Assembly: GCF_007990245.1 (NCBI RefSeq)
Contig: NZ_BJWG01000005.1
Location: 124,001 to 188,000 of the forward strand
Direction of reading: 5' to 3'
Source of the DNA: Cellulomonas composti
GTDB lineage: Bacteria; Actinomycetota; Actinomycetes; Actinomycetales; Cellulomonadaceae
DNA: 64,000 bases
The position numbers and the translations under genes are program-made. The first letter of the stretch is position 1; every line of letters starts with the position of its first letter. The notes beneath the pieces were generated by a model. That model saw nothing but the letters and a program-made list of their open reading frames with translations, was not told where the DNA came from and ran no database searches. This document shows, one piece after another, positions 54,888 through 62,787 of the stretch.

Positions 54888-55583
54888 ATGAGCACCACCG
54901 ACCCGAGCGGCCAGCCGCTCCCCCCGCCCGCCGCCGCGCCCGAGCCGAAGCGCTCCTGGTTCGCCCGGCACAAGATCCTCACGGCGATCGGCGTCGTCGC
55001 CGTCGTGGCGATCGCGGTGAACGTCGCCCAGGGAGGCGGCGACGCGGCCGACGACGCCGCACCGGGCGCGACCACGTCGGCGCCGGCCCAGGACCCGACC
55101 GAGGCACCCGCCGACGACGCCACCGAGCCCGCCGACGACGCCACCGAGGACGCGCCCAAGGAGCCCGAGGAGCAGCCGGCCGGCGACTCCGCCGGCATCG
55201 GCACGCCCGTTCGTGACGGGAAGTTCGAGTTCACCGTCACGGCGGTCGAGACGGGTGTGCCGAGCGTCGGCGACGACATCCTCAGCCTCGACGCGCAGGG
55301 GCAGTTCGTCCTGGTGCACGTGACCGTCACCAACATCGGCGACGAGGCCCAGTACTTCGACGGCTCGAGCCAGGAGCTCGTCGACACCGAGGGCCGCACG
55401 CACTCCGCCTCGACCGAGGCGGCGATCTACCTCGACGACGCGAACAGCATCCTCGACCAGATCAACCCGGGCGTCAGTGTCGAGGGCACCGTCGTCTTCG
55501 ACATCCCGGCGGACGCCACGCCGGCGACGCTCGTCCTCCACGACTCCGCCTTCTCCGGCGGCGTCGAGGTGGCCGTGTCCTGA
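54888..55583 (+). CDS. DUF4352 surface protein
   Basis: A 231-residue membrane-anchored extracellular protein. One membrane segment at about 33-50 follows a Pro-rich N-terminus; an Ala/Asp/Pro/Glu linker with ADDATE repeats covers 57-105; the DUF4352 beta-sandwich fills 112-228 (GKFEFTVTAVETG, FVLVHVTVTNIGDEAQYF, VEGTVVFDIPADATP). DUF4352 resembles immunoglobulin-like fold proteins, often antigen MPT63-like. It is divergent from the two-component system. CAGGAGGACACC precedes the ATG. Confidence 0.87.
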   Translation: MSTTDPSGQPLPPPAAAPEPKRSWFARHKILTAIGVVAVVAIAVNVAQGGGDAADDAAPGATTSAPAQDPTEAPADDATEPADDATEDAPKEPEEQPAGDSAGIGTPVRDGKFEFTVTAVETGVPSVGDDILSLDAQGQFVLVHVTVTNIGDEAQYFDGSSQELVDTEGRTHSASTEAAIYLDDANSILDQINPGVSVEGTVVFDIPADATPATLVLHDSAFSGGVEVAVS

Positions 55584-55598
55584 GGCGGCCAGCGGGCG

Positions 55599-55626
55599 GG
55601 TGCGGTCGTTCAGGGGCGACCGTGCC
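55599..55626 (+). terminator. Hairpin after the DUF4352 gene
   Basis: A 10-bp stem (CGGTCG at 55603-55608 with CGACCG at 55617-55622, extended by two G-U and two G-C pairs) and an 8-base loop, 15 bases past the stop. Confidence 0.45.
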
Positions 55627-55720
55627 CGTCCGCCCGCCCGCCTGTCGACGCACCGCACGACGAGGACGCTCGGCCTGGTCCACAATCGTCTCGACGCGTC
55701 ACGACGAGCGGGAGGCACGC

Positions 55721-56146
55721 ATGGCAGAGGAGCCATCGACGGTCCGGGTGGACGATCCCGGGCCGTTCTTCCACGGTACGAAGGCGGACCTGCGGCCGGG
55801 CGACCTGCTCGAGCCCGGGCGCTCCTCCAACTACGGCAGCGGTCGCGCGGCGAAGTTCGTCTACCTCACGGCGACGACCGACGCGGCGGTCTGGGGCGCC
55901 GAGCTCGCCGCCGGCACCGGACCGGGCCGCGTGTACCGCGTCGAGCCGCTCGGCGAGATCGAGAACGACCCGAATCTCACCGACAAGCGGTTCGAGGGCA
56001 ACCCGACCCGCTCGTACCGCACGCTCTCCCCCGTGCGCGTGCTCGGCGAGGTCACGTGGCAAGCCCACCCGCCCGAGGTCCTGCAGACCATGCTCGACCA
56101 CCTGCGCCGGCTCGCAGACGAGGGCGTCGAGGCGATCGAGGACTGA
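55721..56146 (+). CDS. arr: NAD+-rifampin ADP-ribosyltransferase Arr
   Basis: A 141-residue enzyme matching mycobacterial Arr over its whole length. H18 in FFHGTKADL, then LEPGRSSNYGSGR, TTDAAVWGAELAAGTGPGRV, D83 in EIENDPNLTDK, and FEGNPTRSYRTLSPV are the family signatures; His and Asp at these positions are needed for ADP-ribosylating the rifamycin ansa hydroxyl. A cytoplasmic protein. The ATG at 55721 follows GGGAGG at correct spacing. No mobile-element gene flanks it, so it appears to be part of the chromosome, as in other actinobacteria. Rifamycin resistance is expected but depends on expression. Confidence 0.93.
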   Translation: MAEEPSTVRVDDPGPFFHGTKADLRPGDLLEPGRSSNYGSGRAAKFVYLTATTDAAVWGAELAAGTGPGRVYRVEPLGEIENDPNLTDKRFEGNPTRSYRTLSPVRVLGEVTWQAHPPEVLQTMLDHLRRLADEGVEAIED

Positions 56147-56346
56147 TCTGAAGGCGTGCCCCCCGAGCACACGCCCCACAGCCTCCCCCGCGCGCCCTTC
56201 CCGTTCCCGCCGCCCCGCCGCGCCGACCTTCCCGCTCACGTCACCGCTCCCCACCCCCGCCCCGCCAGCCCCTCACCCATCCACGGACCCCCCGCCGCCT
56301 CCTGCCCGCTCGCGCCGGCCCCTGCCCGCACTGTCCCGCCCCGCCA

Positions 56347-56511
56347 GCCCCTCACCCATCCACGGACCCCGTGCACGTCCACGGACCCCGCGGACGCCTG
56401 CGGACCCCTCGTCGGCGAGGTCCGGCGACGCTCCAGCGGTCCGTAGACGACGAGCAAGTCCGCAGACGGCACGGACCCACGCACGCACGACCGCGCCAGC
56501 CACCGCCCACC
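56347..56511 (+). repeat. 165-bp direct repeat, copy 1
   Basis: Begins GCCCCTCACCCATCCACGG and ends GCCAGCCACCG-CCACC. It is identical to copy 2 (56574-56738, offset 227 bp) except for about four bases. It contains a hairpin CCTCG-TCGG-CGAGG and a tandem GTCCGTAGAC/GTCCGCAGAC pair. Confidence 0.9.
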
Positions 56512-56573
56512 GCCCCTCACGCGTCCACGCACCCGGGCGCCAGCCGCCCCATGACACCTCCACCACGCGCTGT

Positions 56574-56738
56574 GCCCCTCACCCATCCACGGACCCCGCG
56601 CGCGTCCACGGACCCCGCGGACGCCTGCGGACCCCTCGTCGGCGAGGTCCAGCGACGCTCCAGCGGTCCGTAGACGACGAGCAAGTCCGCAGACGGCACG
56701 GACCCACGCACGCACGACCGCGCCAGCCACCGTCCACC
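56574..56738 (+). repeat. 165-bp direct repeat, copy 2
   Basis: Second copy of the repeat at 56347-56511, lying 145 bp upstream of the HNH gene. The near identity in non-coding DNA points to a recent duplication. No terminal inverted repeats or transposase were found. Confidence 0.9.
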
Positions 56739-56840
56739 ATCCCGCCGCGCACCCGCCCGGTCACCCGCCCCGCCCGGTAACCCGCCCCGCCCGGTCGCCG
56801 ACCCCTCCCGTCCACAGCCGCCACGCCGCGTGTCAGTGGC

Positions 56841-56862
56841 CACTCGTACACTTGTTCGAGTG
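56841..56862. promoter_or_regulatory. Dyad with SOS-like core upstream of the HNH gene
   Basis: CACTCG-N10-CGAGTG is a perfect 6-bp inverted repeat. Within it, CGTACACTTGTTCG (56845-56858) matches the SOS consensus CGAACRNRYGTTYG at 12 of 14 positions. It is 21 bases before the ATG. Control by LexA is possible, because related 13E12-type genes in mycobacteria are DNA-damage induced. Confidence 0.4.
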
Positions 56863-56882
56863 CTCGTGAGAGAGGGGGCGAG

Positions 56883-58673
56883 ATGAGCGCAATGACAGAC
56901 GGGGCGACGCCCGACGACGAACCGCGCCGAGCGCTCGTCGCGGTCTCCGACGAGACCTCGGGCGTCGGGCCGATCCCCGAGGTGGCGGCCCTGCAGCTCG
57001 CGATCGATGCGCTGGCGGGCCTGGTGCCGGGCGCGAGCACGAGCCTCGACGGGCAGTCCGCGACGGAGACGATGGTCGCGCTCGCCACTGCCGCGGGACG
57101 GCTCACGGCGATCGCGGCGGCGCTGCTGCCGGTCGTCGAGGCGGACGGATGGTGGGCGCTGCGCGGGGCGCGCACGGTCACGACGTGGCTCGCAGGTGCC
57201 GCACGCATGCCCTGGGCACGGGCGGCGGGGATAGTGCGCATGGGTCGGGCCTTCGCGTCCGATCTGCCTGAGACTGCCGCGGGCGCGGTGGCCGGCGAGA
57301 TCCCCGTGGACAACGCGCTCACGCTCGCCCGGCTCGCGCCGACCACGAAGCTCCGACGAGAGGCGCTCGCCCAGCCTGCGGACGCGTGCGGCGAGCCCTT
57401 CCTCGCCGAGCACGCGCGCGGACTCGCGCCCGAGACGTTCACGCGACTGGTGCGGCGCTGGGCCGCCGCGGCGGACACCGGTGCCGATGAGCGCGGGTAC
57501 CGCAAGGCCACCGACCGCGAGTTCTTCACGATCTCGCCGACCACCAACGGCATGCACCTGTCCGGGTTCCTGACCACCGAGCACGGCGCGAGCCTGCGAG
57601 CGGCGCTCGACTCGCTGATGGGCACACCCGCACCCGACGACCGCCGCACGACGACGCAGCGCCGAGCCCAGGCCCTGGCCGACCTGTCCCGGCTCGGTCT
57701 CGACCACGGGCTCGTCGGTACCGGCGCGGGCGCGCGGATCCGTCCGCACGTCTCCTGCGTCGTCGACCACGACACGTTCAGGCGCCTCGTCGAGGACGAG
57801 AGCACCCGTGACCCGTTCGACGCCAGACTCGACGACCCACCCGACGACCCCCCGGACAGTCGGCACAACGACCCACCCGACCGTCGACACGTCGACCCAC
57901 CCGGCAGTCCGCACAACGACCCACCCGACCGCCGGCACAACGACGACCCGCCTAGGTGCCACCACGACGACCCGCTCGACCACCCGCTCGAGGACCCGCT
58001 CGACGACCCGCTCGATCACCCGCTCGAGGACCCGCTCGACGACCCGCTCGAGGACCCGCTCGAGGACCCGCTCGACGACCCGCTCGAGGGCCCGCTCGAG
58101 GGCCCGCTCGACGACCTGCTCGAGGGCCCGCTCGACGAGCGTCTCTACGAGCGCCTCGGCGCGAATCTCGACCAGCGCCTCGACGAGACGGCCGACGCCG
58201 ACCCCGAGGATCTCGCGCGCCCGCGCGGCGTCCGGCTCGGGCGCCTGCGGCCGGTGTCCGACGAGGAACGTTTCGCCGTCACCGAGATCGTGGGCGCCGG
58301 ACCCGTCCCCGGTCACGTGCTGCAGCGCCTCGCGTGCGACGGCGCGATCGGCAGACTCGTCTTCGGGCCGGCCTCCGAGCTCATCGACGTCGGGCGCTCG
58401 GAGCGGCGGTTCACGGCCGCCCGGCGGCGCGCGATCGTCGCGCGGGACCAGACCTGCCGCTACCCGAGCTGCGGTGCACCTGCCTCGCTCGGCGAGCTCC
58501 ACCATGTCGTGCCGTGGAGCCAGGGCGGCAGCACCGACGCCAACGCCGGGATCCTGCTGTGCTACCACCACCACGACGTGGTCCACCGACTGCACCTGCA
58601 GATCCGGCGCCGCAAGTCGGGCGGCTGGCGGTTCACCACTGCCACCGGCCACCGCCTCGACGCCGGCTCCTGA
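56883..58673 (+). CDS. DUF222/HNH endonuclease (13E12 repeat family) with low-complexity insert
   Basis: A 596-residue protein. DUF222 covers about 30-320 (LPVVEADGWWALRGARTVTT, ARAAGIVRMGRAFAS, HLSGFLTTEHGASLRAALDS). Residues about 318-445 are low complexity: first DPPDxRHN units, then DPLDDPLE units built from a 12-base repeat. The HNH domain is at the C-terminus: ARRRAIVARDQTCRYPSCGA, ELHHVVPWSQGGSTD, GILLCYHHHDVVH, with both metal Cys pairs and the His ligands intact. The biological role of this large actinobacterial family is unresolved; DNA nicking is expected from the HNH motif. ATG after GAGAGGGGGCGAG. Confidence 0.92.
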   Translation: MSAMTDGATPDDEPRRALVAVSDETSGVGPIPEVAALQLAIDALAGLVPGASTSLDGQSATETMVALATAAGRLTAIAAALLPVVEADGWWALRGARTVTTWLAGAARMPWARAAGIVRMGRAFASDLPETAAGAVAGEIPVDNALTLARLAPTTKLRREALAQPADACGEPFLAEHARGLAPETFTRLVRRWAAAADTGADERGYRKATDREFFTISPTTNGMHLSGFLTTEHGASLRAALDSLMGTPAPDDRRTTTQRRAQALADLSRLGLDHGLVGTGAGARIRPHVSCVVDHDTFRRLVEDESTRDPFDARLDDPPDDPPDSRHNDPPDRRHVDPPGSPHNDPPDRRHNDDPPRCHHDDPLDHPLEDPLDDPLDHPLEDPLDDPLEDPLEDPLDDPLEGPLEGPLDDLLEGPLDERLYERLGANLDQRLDETADADPEDLARPRGVRLGRLRPVSDEERFAVTEIVGAGPVPGHVLQRLACDGAIGRLVFGPASELIDVGRSERRFTAARRRAIVARDQTCRYPSCGAPASLGELHHVVPWSQGGSTDANAGILLCYHHHDVVHRLHLQIRRRKSGGWRFTTATGHRLDAGS

Positions 58674-58723
58674 CACACGGCGCACCACGCCGGTGTGAGC
58701 AGCAGCGCCTGACGTCGTCAGGC
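58674..58723 (+). terminator. Two hairpins after the HNH gene
   Basis: First stem CACACGGCG (58674-58682) with CGCCGGTGTG (58688-58697), one base bulged. Second, perfect 7-bp stem GCCTGAC (58707-58713) / GTCAGGC (58717-58723). Both lie between the HNH stop and the next GTG. Confidence 0.5.
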
Positions 58724-58743
58724 CTCGTCGCTAGCGTGGTGCG

Positions 58744-59715
58744 GTGGCATCCGATCCGCGCACGGTCGACTGGCTGCTCGACTCCGACCCGGCGCTGCGC
58801 TGGCAGGTCGAACGCGACCTCGTCGGAACCCCGGACGAGACGTGGCAGGCGACGCGCGCCCGCGTCGCGACCGAGGGCTTCGGCGCGAGGCTGCTCGCGC
58901 GGCAGGACCCGGACGGCAGGTGGGCCGGCGGCGCGTTCTTCCCGGCCGGCTTCTTCGGCAGTCCCGAGGCCGACGAACCCGGGCAGCCGTGGATCGCGAC
59001 GACGTGGGTCCTCAAGGACCTTCGCGAGTGGGGTCTGGACGCCGCGGTGCTCGCCGGCACCGCGGACCGGCTCGCGGCGAGCTGCCGCTGGGAGTACGAC
59101 GACCTGCCCTACTGGGGCGGCGAGGTCGACGTCTGCATCAACTCGTACACGCTCGCGAGCGGCGCCTGGCTCGGCGCCGACGTCGCCGCCCTGGCCGCGT
59201 GGTTCCCGGCCCACCGGCTCGCCGACGGCGGCTGGAACTGCGAGGCGGAGGAGGGCCGCTCGACGCGGTCGTCGTTCCACTCCACGCTCAACGCGGTGCG
59301 CGGCATGCTGGCCTACGAGCGGCTCACCGGAGACTCCGCGCTGCGGGCCGCGCGGCACGGCGGCGAGGAGTACCTGCTCTCGCGTCGACTGCTCTACCGG
59401 GCGTCCACGGGCACTCTCGTCGGCGACTTCGCGACGAGGTTCGTCTACCCGAACCGCCACCGCTACAGCGCGCTCGCGGCGCTCGACCACTTCCGCGACG
59501 CGTCGCTGCTCGACGGGACCCCGCCCGACGAACGGCTCGCCGGCGCCATCGACGTCGTGCGAGCCGCGCGCCGACCGGACGGCACGTGGCTGCAGGGAGC
59601 ACCGCTGCCCGGCCGCACCTGGTTCGAGGTCGACGCCCCGGAGGGTGAGCCGTCGAGGTGGCTCACCCTGATCGGCACCCGCGTGCTGACCTGGTGGGAC
59701 GCCGCGCGGGCGTGA
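58744..59715 (+). CDS. Squalene-cyclase/prenyltransferase-like (alpha6-alpha6) protein
   Basis: A 323-residue protein whose repeats (LLARQDPDGRWAGGAFF, WIATTWVLKDLREWGLD, RLADGGWNCEAEEGRSTRSS, RRPDGTWLQG) follow the Q-W-like DGxW pattern of the terpenoid-cyclase barrel. The DxDD acid motif of squalene-hopene cyclase is not visible and the protein is half the usual cyclase length, so it is probably not a cyclase. No lipid-synthesis genes are nearby. GTG start 70 bp after the HNH stop. Function unknown. Confidence 0.7.
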   Translation: MASDPRTVDWLLDSDPALRWQVERDLVGTPDETWQATRARVATEGFGARLLARQDPDGRWAGGAFFPAGFFGSPEADEPGQPWIATTWVLKDLREWGLDAAVLAGTADRLAASCRWEYDDLPYWGGEVDVCINSYTLASGAWLGADVAALAAWFPAHRLADGGWNCEAEEGRSTRSSFHSTLNAVRGMLAYERLTGDSALRAARHGGEEYLLSRRLLYRASTGTLVGDFATRFVYPNRHRYSALAALDHFRDASLLDGTPPDERLAGAIDVVRAARRPDGTWLQGAPLPGRTWFEVDAPEGEPSRWLTLIGTRVLTWWDAARA

Positions 59716-59736
59716 GCCGGGCGCGGCAGGACGACG

Positions 59737-60111
59737 TCACGGGACGCGGACGATGTCCTTGCCCAGCGGTGCCAGCGAGATCGGCACCATCTTGAAGTCG
59801 GCGATGCCGAGCGGGATCCCGATGATCGTCAGGCACAGCAGCACACCCGAGACGATGTGCCCGAGCGCGAGCCACCACCCCGCGAGGATCACCCACACGA
59901 CGTTCCCGAGGAACGACCACGCACCCGCGCCCGGCTTGGGGACCACCGTGCGGCCGAACGGCCACAGCGCGTAGCTCGCCATCCGGAACGACGCGATGCC
60001 CCACGGGATCGTGAAGATCAGGATGCACAGCAGCACGCCGGCGAATGCGTAGCCGACGGCCAGCCAGAACCCGGCGAGCACGAGCCAGATGATGTTGAGC
60101 AGGGTGCGCAC
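59737..60111 (-). CDS. YccF-family inner membrane protein
   Basis: A 124-residue protein consisting of two similar YccF units: LLNIIWLVLAGFWLAVGYAF with IPWGIASFRMASYALWPFGR, and FLGNVVWVILAGWWLALGHI with IPLGIADFKMVPISLAPLGK. It has four membrane segments. The role is unknown. The GTG at 60111 is five bases downstream of the HNH gene stop on the same strand, so it is translated in tandem with it. Confidence 0.9.
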   Translation of the reverse strand: MRTLLNIIWLVLAGFWLAVGYAFAGVLLCILIFTIPWGIASFRMASYALWPFGRTVVPKPGAGAWSFLGNVVWVILAGWWLALGHIVSGVLLCLTIIGIPLGIADFKMVPISLAPLGKDIVRVP

Positions 60112-60115
60112 GCCG

Positions 60116-61027
60116 TCATCCTCGCGTGGGCCGGGCCGCGTTGTCGACGAACCGCTGCCAGCGCCAGTCGAGCAGGTCTCGATCCGGGTGGTCGGCGCGG
60201 CGGCGCGGCAACGTGATCTTTCGCCCGTGCATGTCCTGCAGACCGTGCCGGAGCATCGGCCCGTCGACCTCGTCGAGCAGATCGCGGTCGATCTGCACCA
60301 CGTAGTCCGGGCTGACGCCCAGGAGGTCCTGGTCATAGGCCGCATGGTGGATCTTGCACAGCGCCAGCCCGTTCGTCGTCGTCGGAAGCCCGTGCTCCTC
60401 GCTGTCAGGGACGATGTGCGCGCCGTCCAGCAACGACCCGTGAGCGAGCCGGCAGATCGCGCACCGTGTCTCGTAGGCCAGCAGCACCCTGGTGCGGAAC
60501 GCGGGCTGGTGCAGCCGCTGCTTGGCGAGCCGTCGCGCGTAGGCCCGCTGCTCGGCACCCAGCTCACGCAGGTCGCCCATGTACCGGAACGCCTCGTCGA
60601 GCGCGATGAGGAACGTCCGCTCCTCGGGGTAGTCGTCGACGACGTACACCGGGAGCACCGGCGTGTAGACGTTCGCGACCTCCTTGCGGAACAGGATCAG
60701 CGGCATCCCCGTGGTGATCGCGTTGCGCAGCTTGGCGTTGTCGCCCCCGAACGGGTCGCCGTCGCGGTACGCGTAGTGCAGCAAGCCGTCGTCCGGGTCC
60801 TCGGTGTCGTCGTAGGGACCGTCGACCGACGAGACGATCGCGAGCGTCGAGCCGAAGTCCGCCGGGTTCCGGATGCCGCGCGAGTAGTCGATGATCGGCA
60901 GTTTTCGCTCCCCGACCCGGAAGCCGAGCAGCTCGTCACGCCGCAGGAACCCCCCGTTGGCCTCGGCGCGCTCTCGCACCCACGCGAGGACGTGCGCTCG
61001 CAGCGCGGCTTCGGCGACGGTGTCCAC
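60116..61027 (-). CDS. Predicted HNH restriction endonuclease (SRA-like N-terminus)
   Basis: A 303-residue protein of the COG3440-like putative restriction endonuclease type. The N-terminal 140 residues (GIRNPADFGSTLAIVSSVDG, DPFGGDNAKLRNAITTGMPL, YTPVLPVYVVDDYPEE) resemble the SRA-like base-recognition part in predicted modification-dependent nucleases. The C-terminal HNH domain is YETRCAICRLAHGSLLDGAH, NGLALCKIHHAAYDQDLLGV, with the Cys pair and catalytic His present. No cognate methylase is adjacent, as expected for a type IV-like enzyme that cuts modified DNA; this is inference. It is coupled to yccF downstream. Confidence 0.8.
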   Translation of the reverse strand: MDTVAEAALRAHVLAWVRERAEANGGFLRRDELLGFRVGERKLPIIDYSRGIRNPADFGSTLAIVSSVDGPYDDTEDPDDGLLHYAYRDGDPFGGDNAKLRNAITTGMPLILFRKEVANVYTPVLPVYVVDDYPEERTFLIALDEAFRYMGDLRELGAEQRAYARRLAKQRLHQPAFRTRVLLAYETRCAICRLAHGSLLDGAHIVPDSEEHGLPTTTNGLALCKIHHAAYDQDLLGVSPDYVVQIDRDLLDEVDGPMLRHGLQDMHGRKITLPRRRADHPDRDLLDWRWQRFVDNAARPTRG

Positions 61028-61086
61028 GCCACCAGCTCACCAGCCCCGCCGGCCGCCGGGCAAGGGCCGTACGAGCGACCCGACGG

Positions 61087-61665
61087 TCAGCGCACGCGCG
61101 CGCGGGCCGCCGCGCGGCGCAGGACGGTGATCTCGACGCGTGAGGTGAGCTGTTCCTCCGGGAGCACGCGGGCCAGGTCGGCGAGCACGTCGTGGCAGGC
61201 ACCGATCACGTCCGCCAGGTCGGCGTCGGGGTACGCGGTCACCCGCAGGCGCACGACGAGCCGCCCGCGCTCGGTCAGCACGGCGCCGCGCACGGACAGG
61301 ATGCGCGGATCGTCGGAGAGCACGTCTGCCGCCGTCGCGACGGCCGGTCCGGGTTCGACCGTGAGCACGCCGGGCAGCGGACCCGCAGGCAGGCGCAGGG
61401 GTGCGACCCCGCGTCTCGGCAGGTGCGCGAGCAGCCACCACAGACCGAGCCCGACGAGCACGACGCCGACCGCCAGCGCGATCGCGACGAACGACGACGA
61501 CCCCGTGACCCGCGACGAGTCGACGTCGACGGAGTCCGGCACGTCCGGCCAGACGTCAGCCAGGAACCCGGTCTGCCAGCCGATCGCCGCGACCCCGAGC
61601 ACGACGAGCACGAGCCCGAGCAGGAGCACGAGCACGCGGTCGAGGCCGAGCACGCCGCGCCTCAT
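61087..61665 (-). CDS. AmaP-like membrane anchor protein (Asp23 cluster)
   Basis: A 192-residue protein: two membrane segments at about 9-29 and 59-78, then a cytoplasmic alpha/beta domain (VEPGPAVATAADVLSDDPRI, LVVRLRVTAYPDADLADVIG) resembling the AmaP/Asp23 anchor. AmaP anchors Asp23 at the membrane in Staphylococcus. Last gene of the minus-strand operon; the ATG at 61665 overlaps the DUF6286 stop. Confidence 0.75.
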   Translation of the reverse strand: MRRGVLGLDRVLVLLLGLVLVVLGVAAIGWQTGFLADVWPDVPDSVDVDSSRVTGSSSFVAIALAVGVVLVGLGLWWLLAHLPRRGVAPLRLPAGPLPGVLTVEPGPAVATAADVLSDDPRILSVRGAVLTERGRLVVRLRVTAYPDADLADVIGACHDVLADLARVLPEEQLTSRVEITVLRRAAARARVR

Positions 61666-62195
61666 CGCAACCCCGCCACGTGCCGGTTCTCGACCCGGAC
61701 GGTCATGGGCGTCGCCAGCCGCGCGAGACGCTGCTCGACGAGCGCGCGCACCTCGTCGGCCACGTCGTCGCCCTCGAGCGAGGTGACGGTGACCTTCACT
61801 GACGTGCGCCGCGCCGACGACTCGGCGGAGAGCACGTACGGCACCGACTCGGCCGCCGCGGCGGCCAGGCGCGCCACGTCGGCGATGCCGATGCTCGCGC
61901 CGGGCACGTCCAGCGGCAGCCGGTTGCGCACGCGACGTCCGAGCGCGACGACGACGAGCCAGAGCCCGAGCAGCGCTACGACGCACCCGATCGCGGTGAG
62001 CGCGGGCGACGGCTCCACGCCGTCCGTCGAGTCGACGAGCGGCACCAGCCAGGTGCTCCCGTCGATCCGACCGTCGATCACCAGCGCGTCCCGGATCACC
62101 AGCACACCGAGCGCGACGACGAGCGCCGCGAGCACGACCCCGACCCAGCCGACCCGCCCGGCGCGCGTGGCCGGCGGCGCCGGAGCGATGCTCAT
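61662..62195 (-). CDS. DUF6286 protein (Asp23 cluster)
   Basis: A 177-residue protein with two membrane segments (about 16-37 and 66-86) and a soluble C-terminal domain (VPGASIGIADVARLAAAAAE, SSARRTSVKVTVTSLEGDDV) that matches DUF6286 in actinobacterial Asp23 operons. Four-base overlaps on both sides put it under the same translation unit. Function unknown, probably a membrane partner of Asp23. Confidence 0.78.
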   Translation of the reverse strand: MSIAPAPPATRAGRVGWVGVVLAALVVALGVLVIRDALVIDGRIDGSTWLVPLVDSTDGVEPSPALTAIGCVVALLGLWLVVVALGRRVRNRLPLDVPGASIGIADVARLAAAAAESVPYVLSAESSARRTSVKVTVTSLEGDDVADEVRALVEQRLARLATPMTVRVENRHVAGLR

Positions 62196-62602
62196 CGGAC
62201 CCTCGGCGCGGGGGCCGCCCGCGGCGGCCGCTCGACGTCGCGCACGGCGACGCTCACCGCGTCCAGCTCCTGCGCGGCCTGCCGCACCAGCTCGCGACCG
62301 ACGGCCTCCTGCACCTCGCGGGTCACCACCGCGGCCGACGCGGGCCAGACGAGCGAGACCTCGAGCGACACCCGCGCGCGCAGGCCCAGGCGCTGCCAGT
62401 CGACCCTCGGGCTCGTCGGAGCCACGCCCGGCACGCCCAGCGCGACCTGACCGGCGATCCGGCGCAGCGCGTGGTCCGTGATCGTCAGCGACCCGCGGTC
62501 CGGCCGCACGTCGGCGACGCCCTCGTCGACGACCTCGGGCTCGACCTGGGGCTCGGGCTCGGGCTCGACGATGGTTTCGTTCTCGGCCACGGTCTCAGCC
62601 AC
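62192..62602 (-). CDS. Asp23/Gls24 family protein
   Basis: A 136-residue protein. An acidic N-terminus (EPEPEPQVEPEVVDE) is followed by the Asp23 core GSLTITDHALRRIAGQVALG, SLEVSLVWPASAAVVTREVQ and a final DVERPP. Asp23 proteins are abundant envelope-stress proteins. GTG start at 62602, overlapping the small membrane gene by eight bases. One of three Asp23-like genes in this operon. Confidence 0.85.
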   Translation of the reverse strand: MAETVAENETIVEPEPEPQVEPEVVDEGVADVRPDRGSLTITDHALRRIAGQVALGVPGVAPTSPRVDWQRLGLRARVSLEVSLVWPASAAVVTREVQEAVGRELVRQAAQELDAVSVAVRDVERPPRAAPAPRVR

Positions 62603-62774
62603 GGCGTCGGCCGGAGACGACCCCGCTCAGGTCGAGGCGGCCGTCGAGCACGAGGGCGACGAGCACCCCGAGCGCACCGAGCACGAGGGCCAGCAGGAAC
62701 ATCGAGAACCCCCCGACCGCGGCGACCAGGGCAAGCAGGATGCCGGCGAACAGCCCCGTGGCGACAGACGACAT
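62595..62774 (-). CDS. Small DUF2273-like membrane protein (59 aa)
   Basis: A 59-residue reading frame from an ATG at 62774 with GAGAAGGAG eight bases upstream. It encodes two hydrophobic helices (LFAGILLALVAAVGGF and LVLGALGVLVALVLDG) and a short basic tail (SGRRRG). Small two-helix membrane proteins of the DUF2273 type occur at this position in Asp23 operons. Its stop lies inside the start of the next gene, as in the rest of the operon. Confidence 0.8.
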   Translation of the reverse strand: MSSVATGLFAGILLALVAAVGGFSMFLLALVLGALGVLVALVLDGRLDLSGVVSGRRRG

Positions 62775-62787
62775 GGTCAGCTCCTTC

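Larger units (their letters stand above)
56147..56882. other. 736-bp non-coding stretch with repeats
   Basis: Between arr and the HNH gene no convincing protein gene is seen: the open frames here are all Pro/Arg-rich readings of the repeats. The stretch is C-rich on the plus strand (many CCGCCC and CCACGGACCC runs) and contains a large direct duplication, a third partial copy near 56267-56290 and a dyad just before the HNH gene. Confidence 0.75.

Noticed and set aside
56147..56882. Insertion sequence
   Set aside because: Direct repeats without terminal inverted repeats or a transposase.
57830..58140. Repeat array as CRISPR or non-coding element
   Set aside because: It is in frame inside an intact HNH gene and encodes DPPD/DPLE units.
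58744..59715. Squalene-hopene cyclase
   Set aside because: Half the expected length and no DxDD acid motif.
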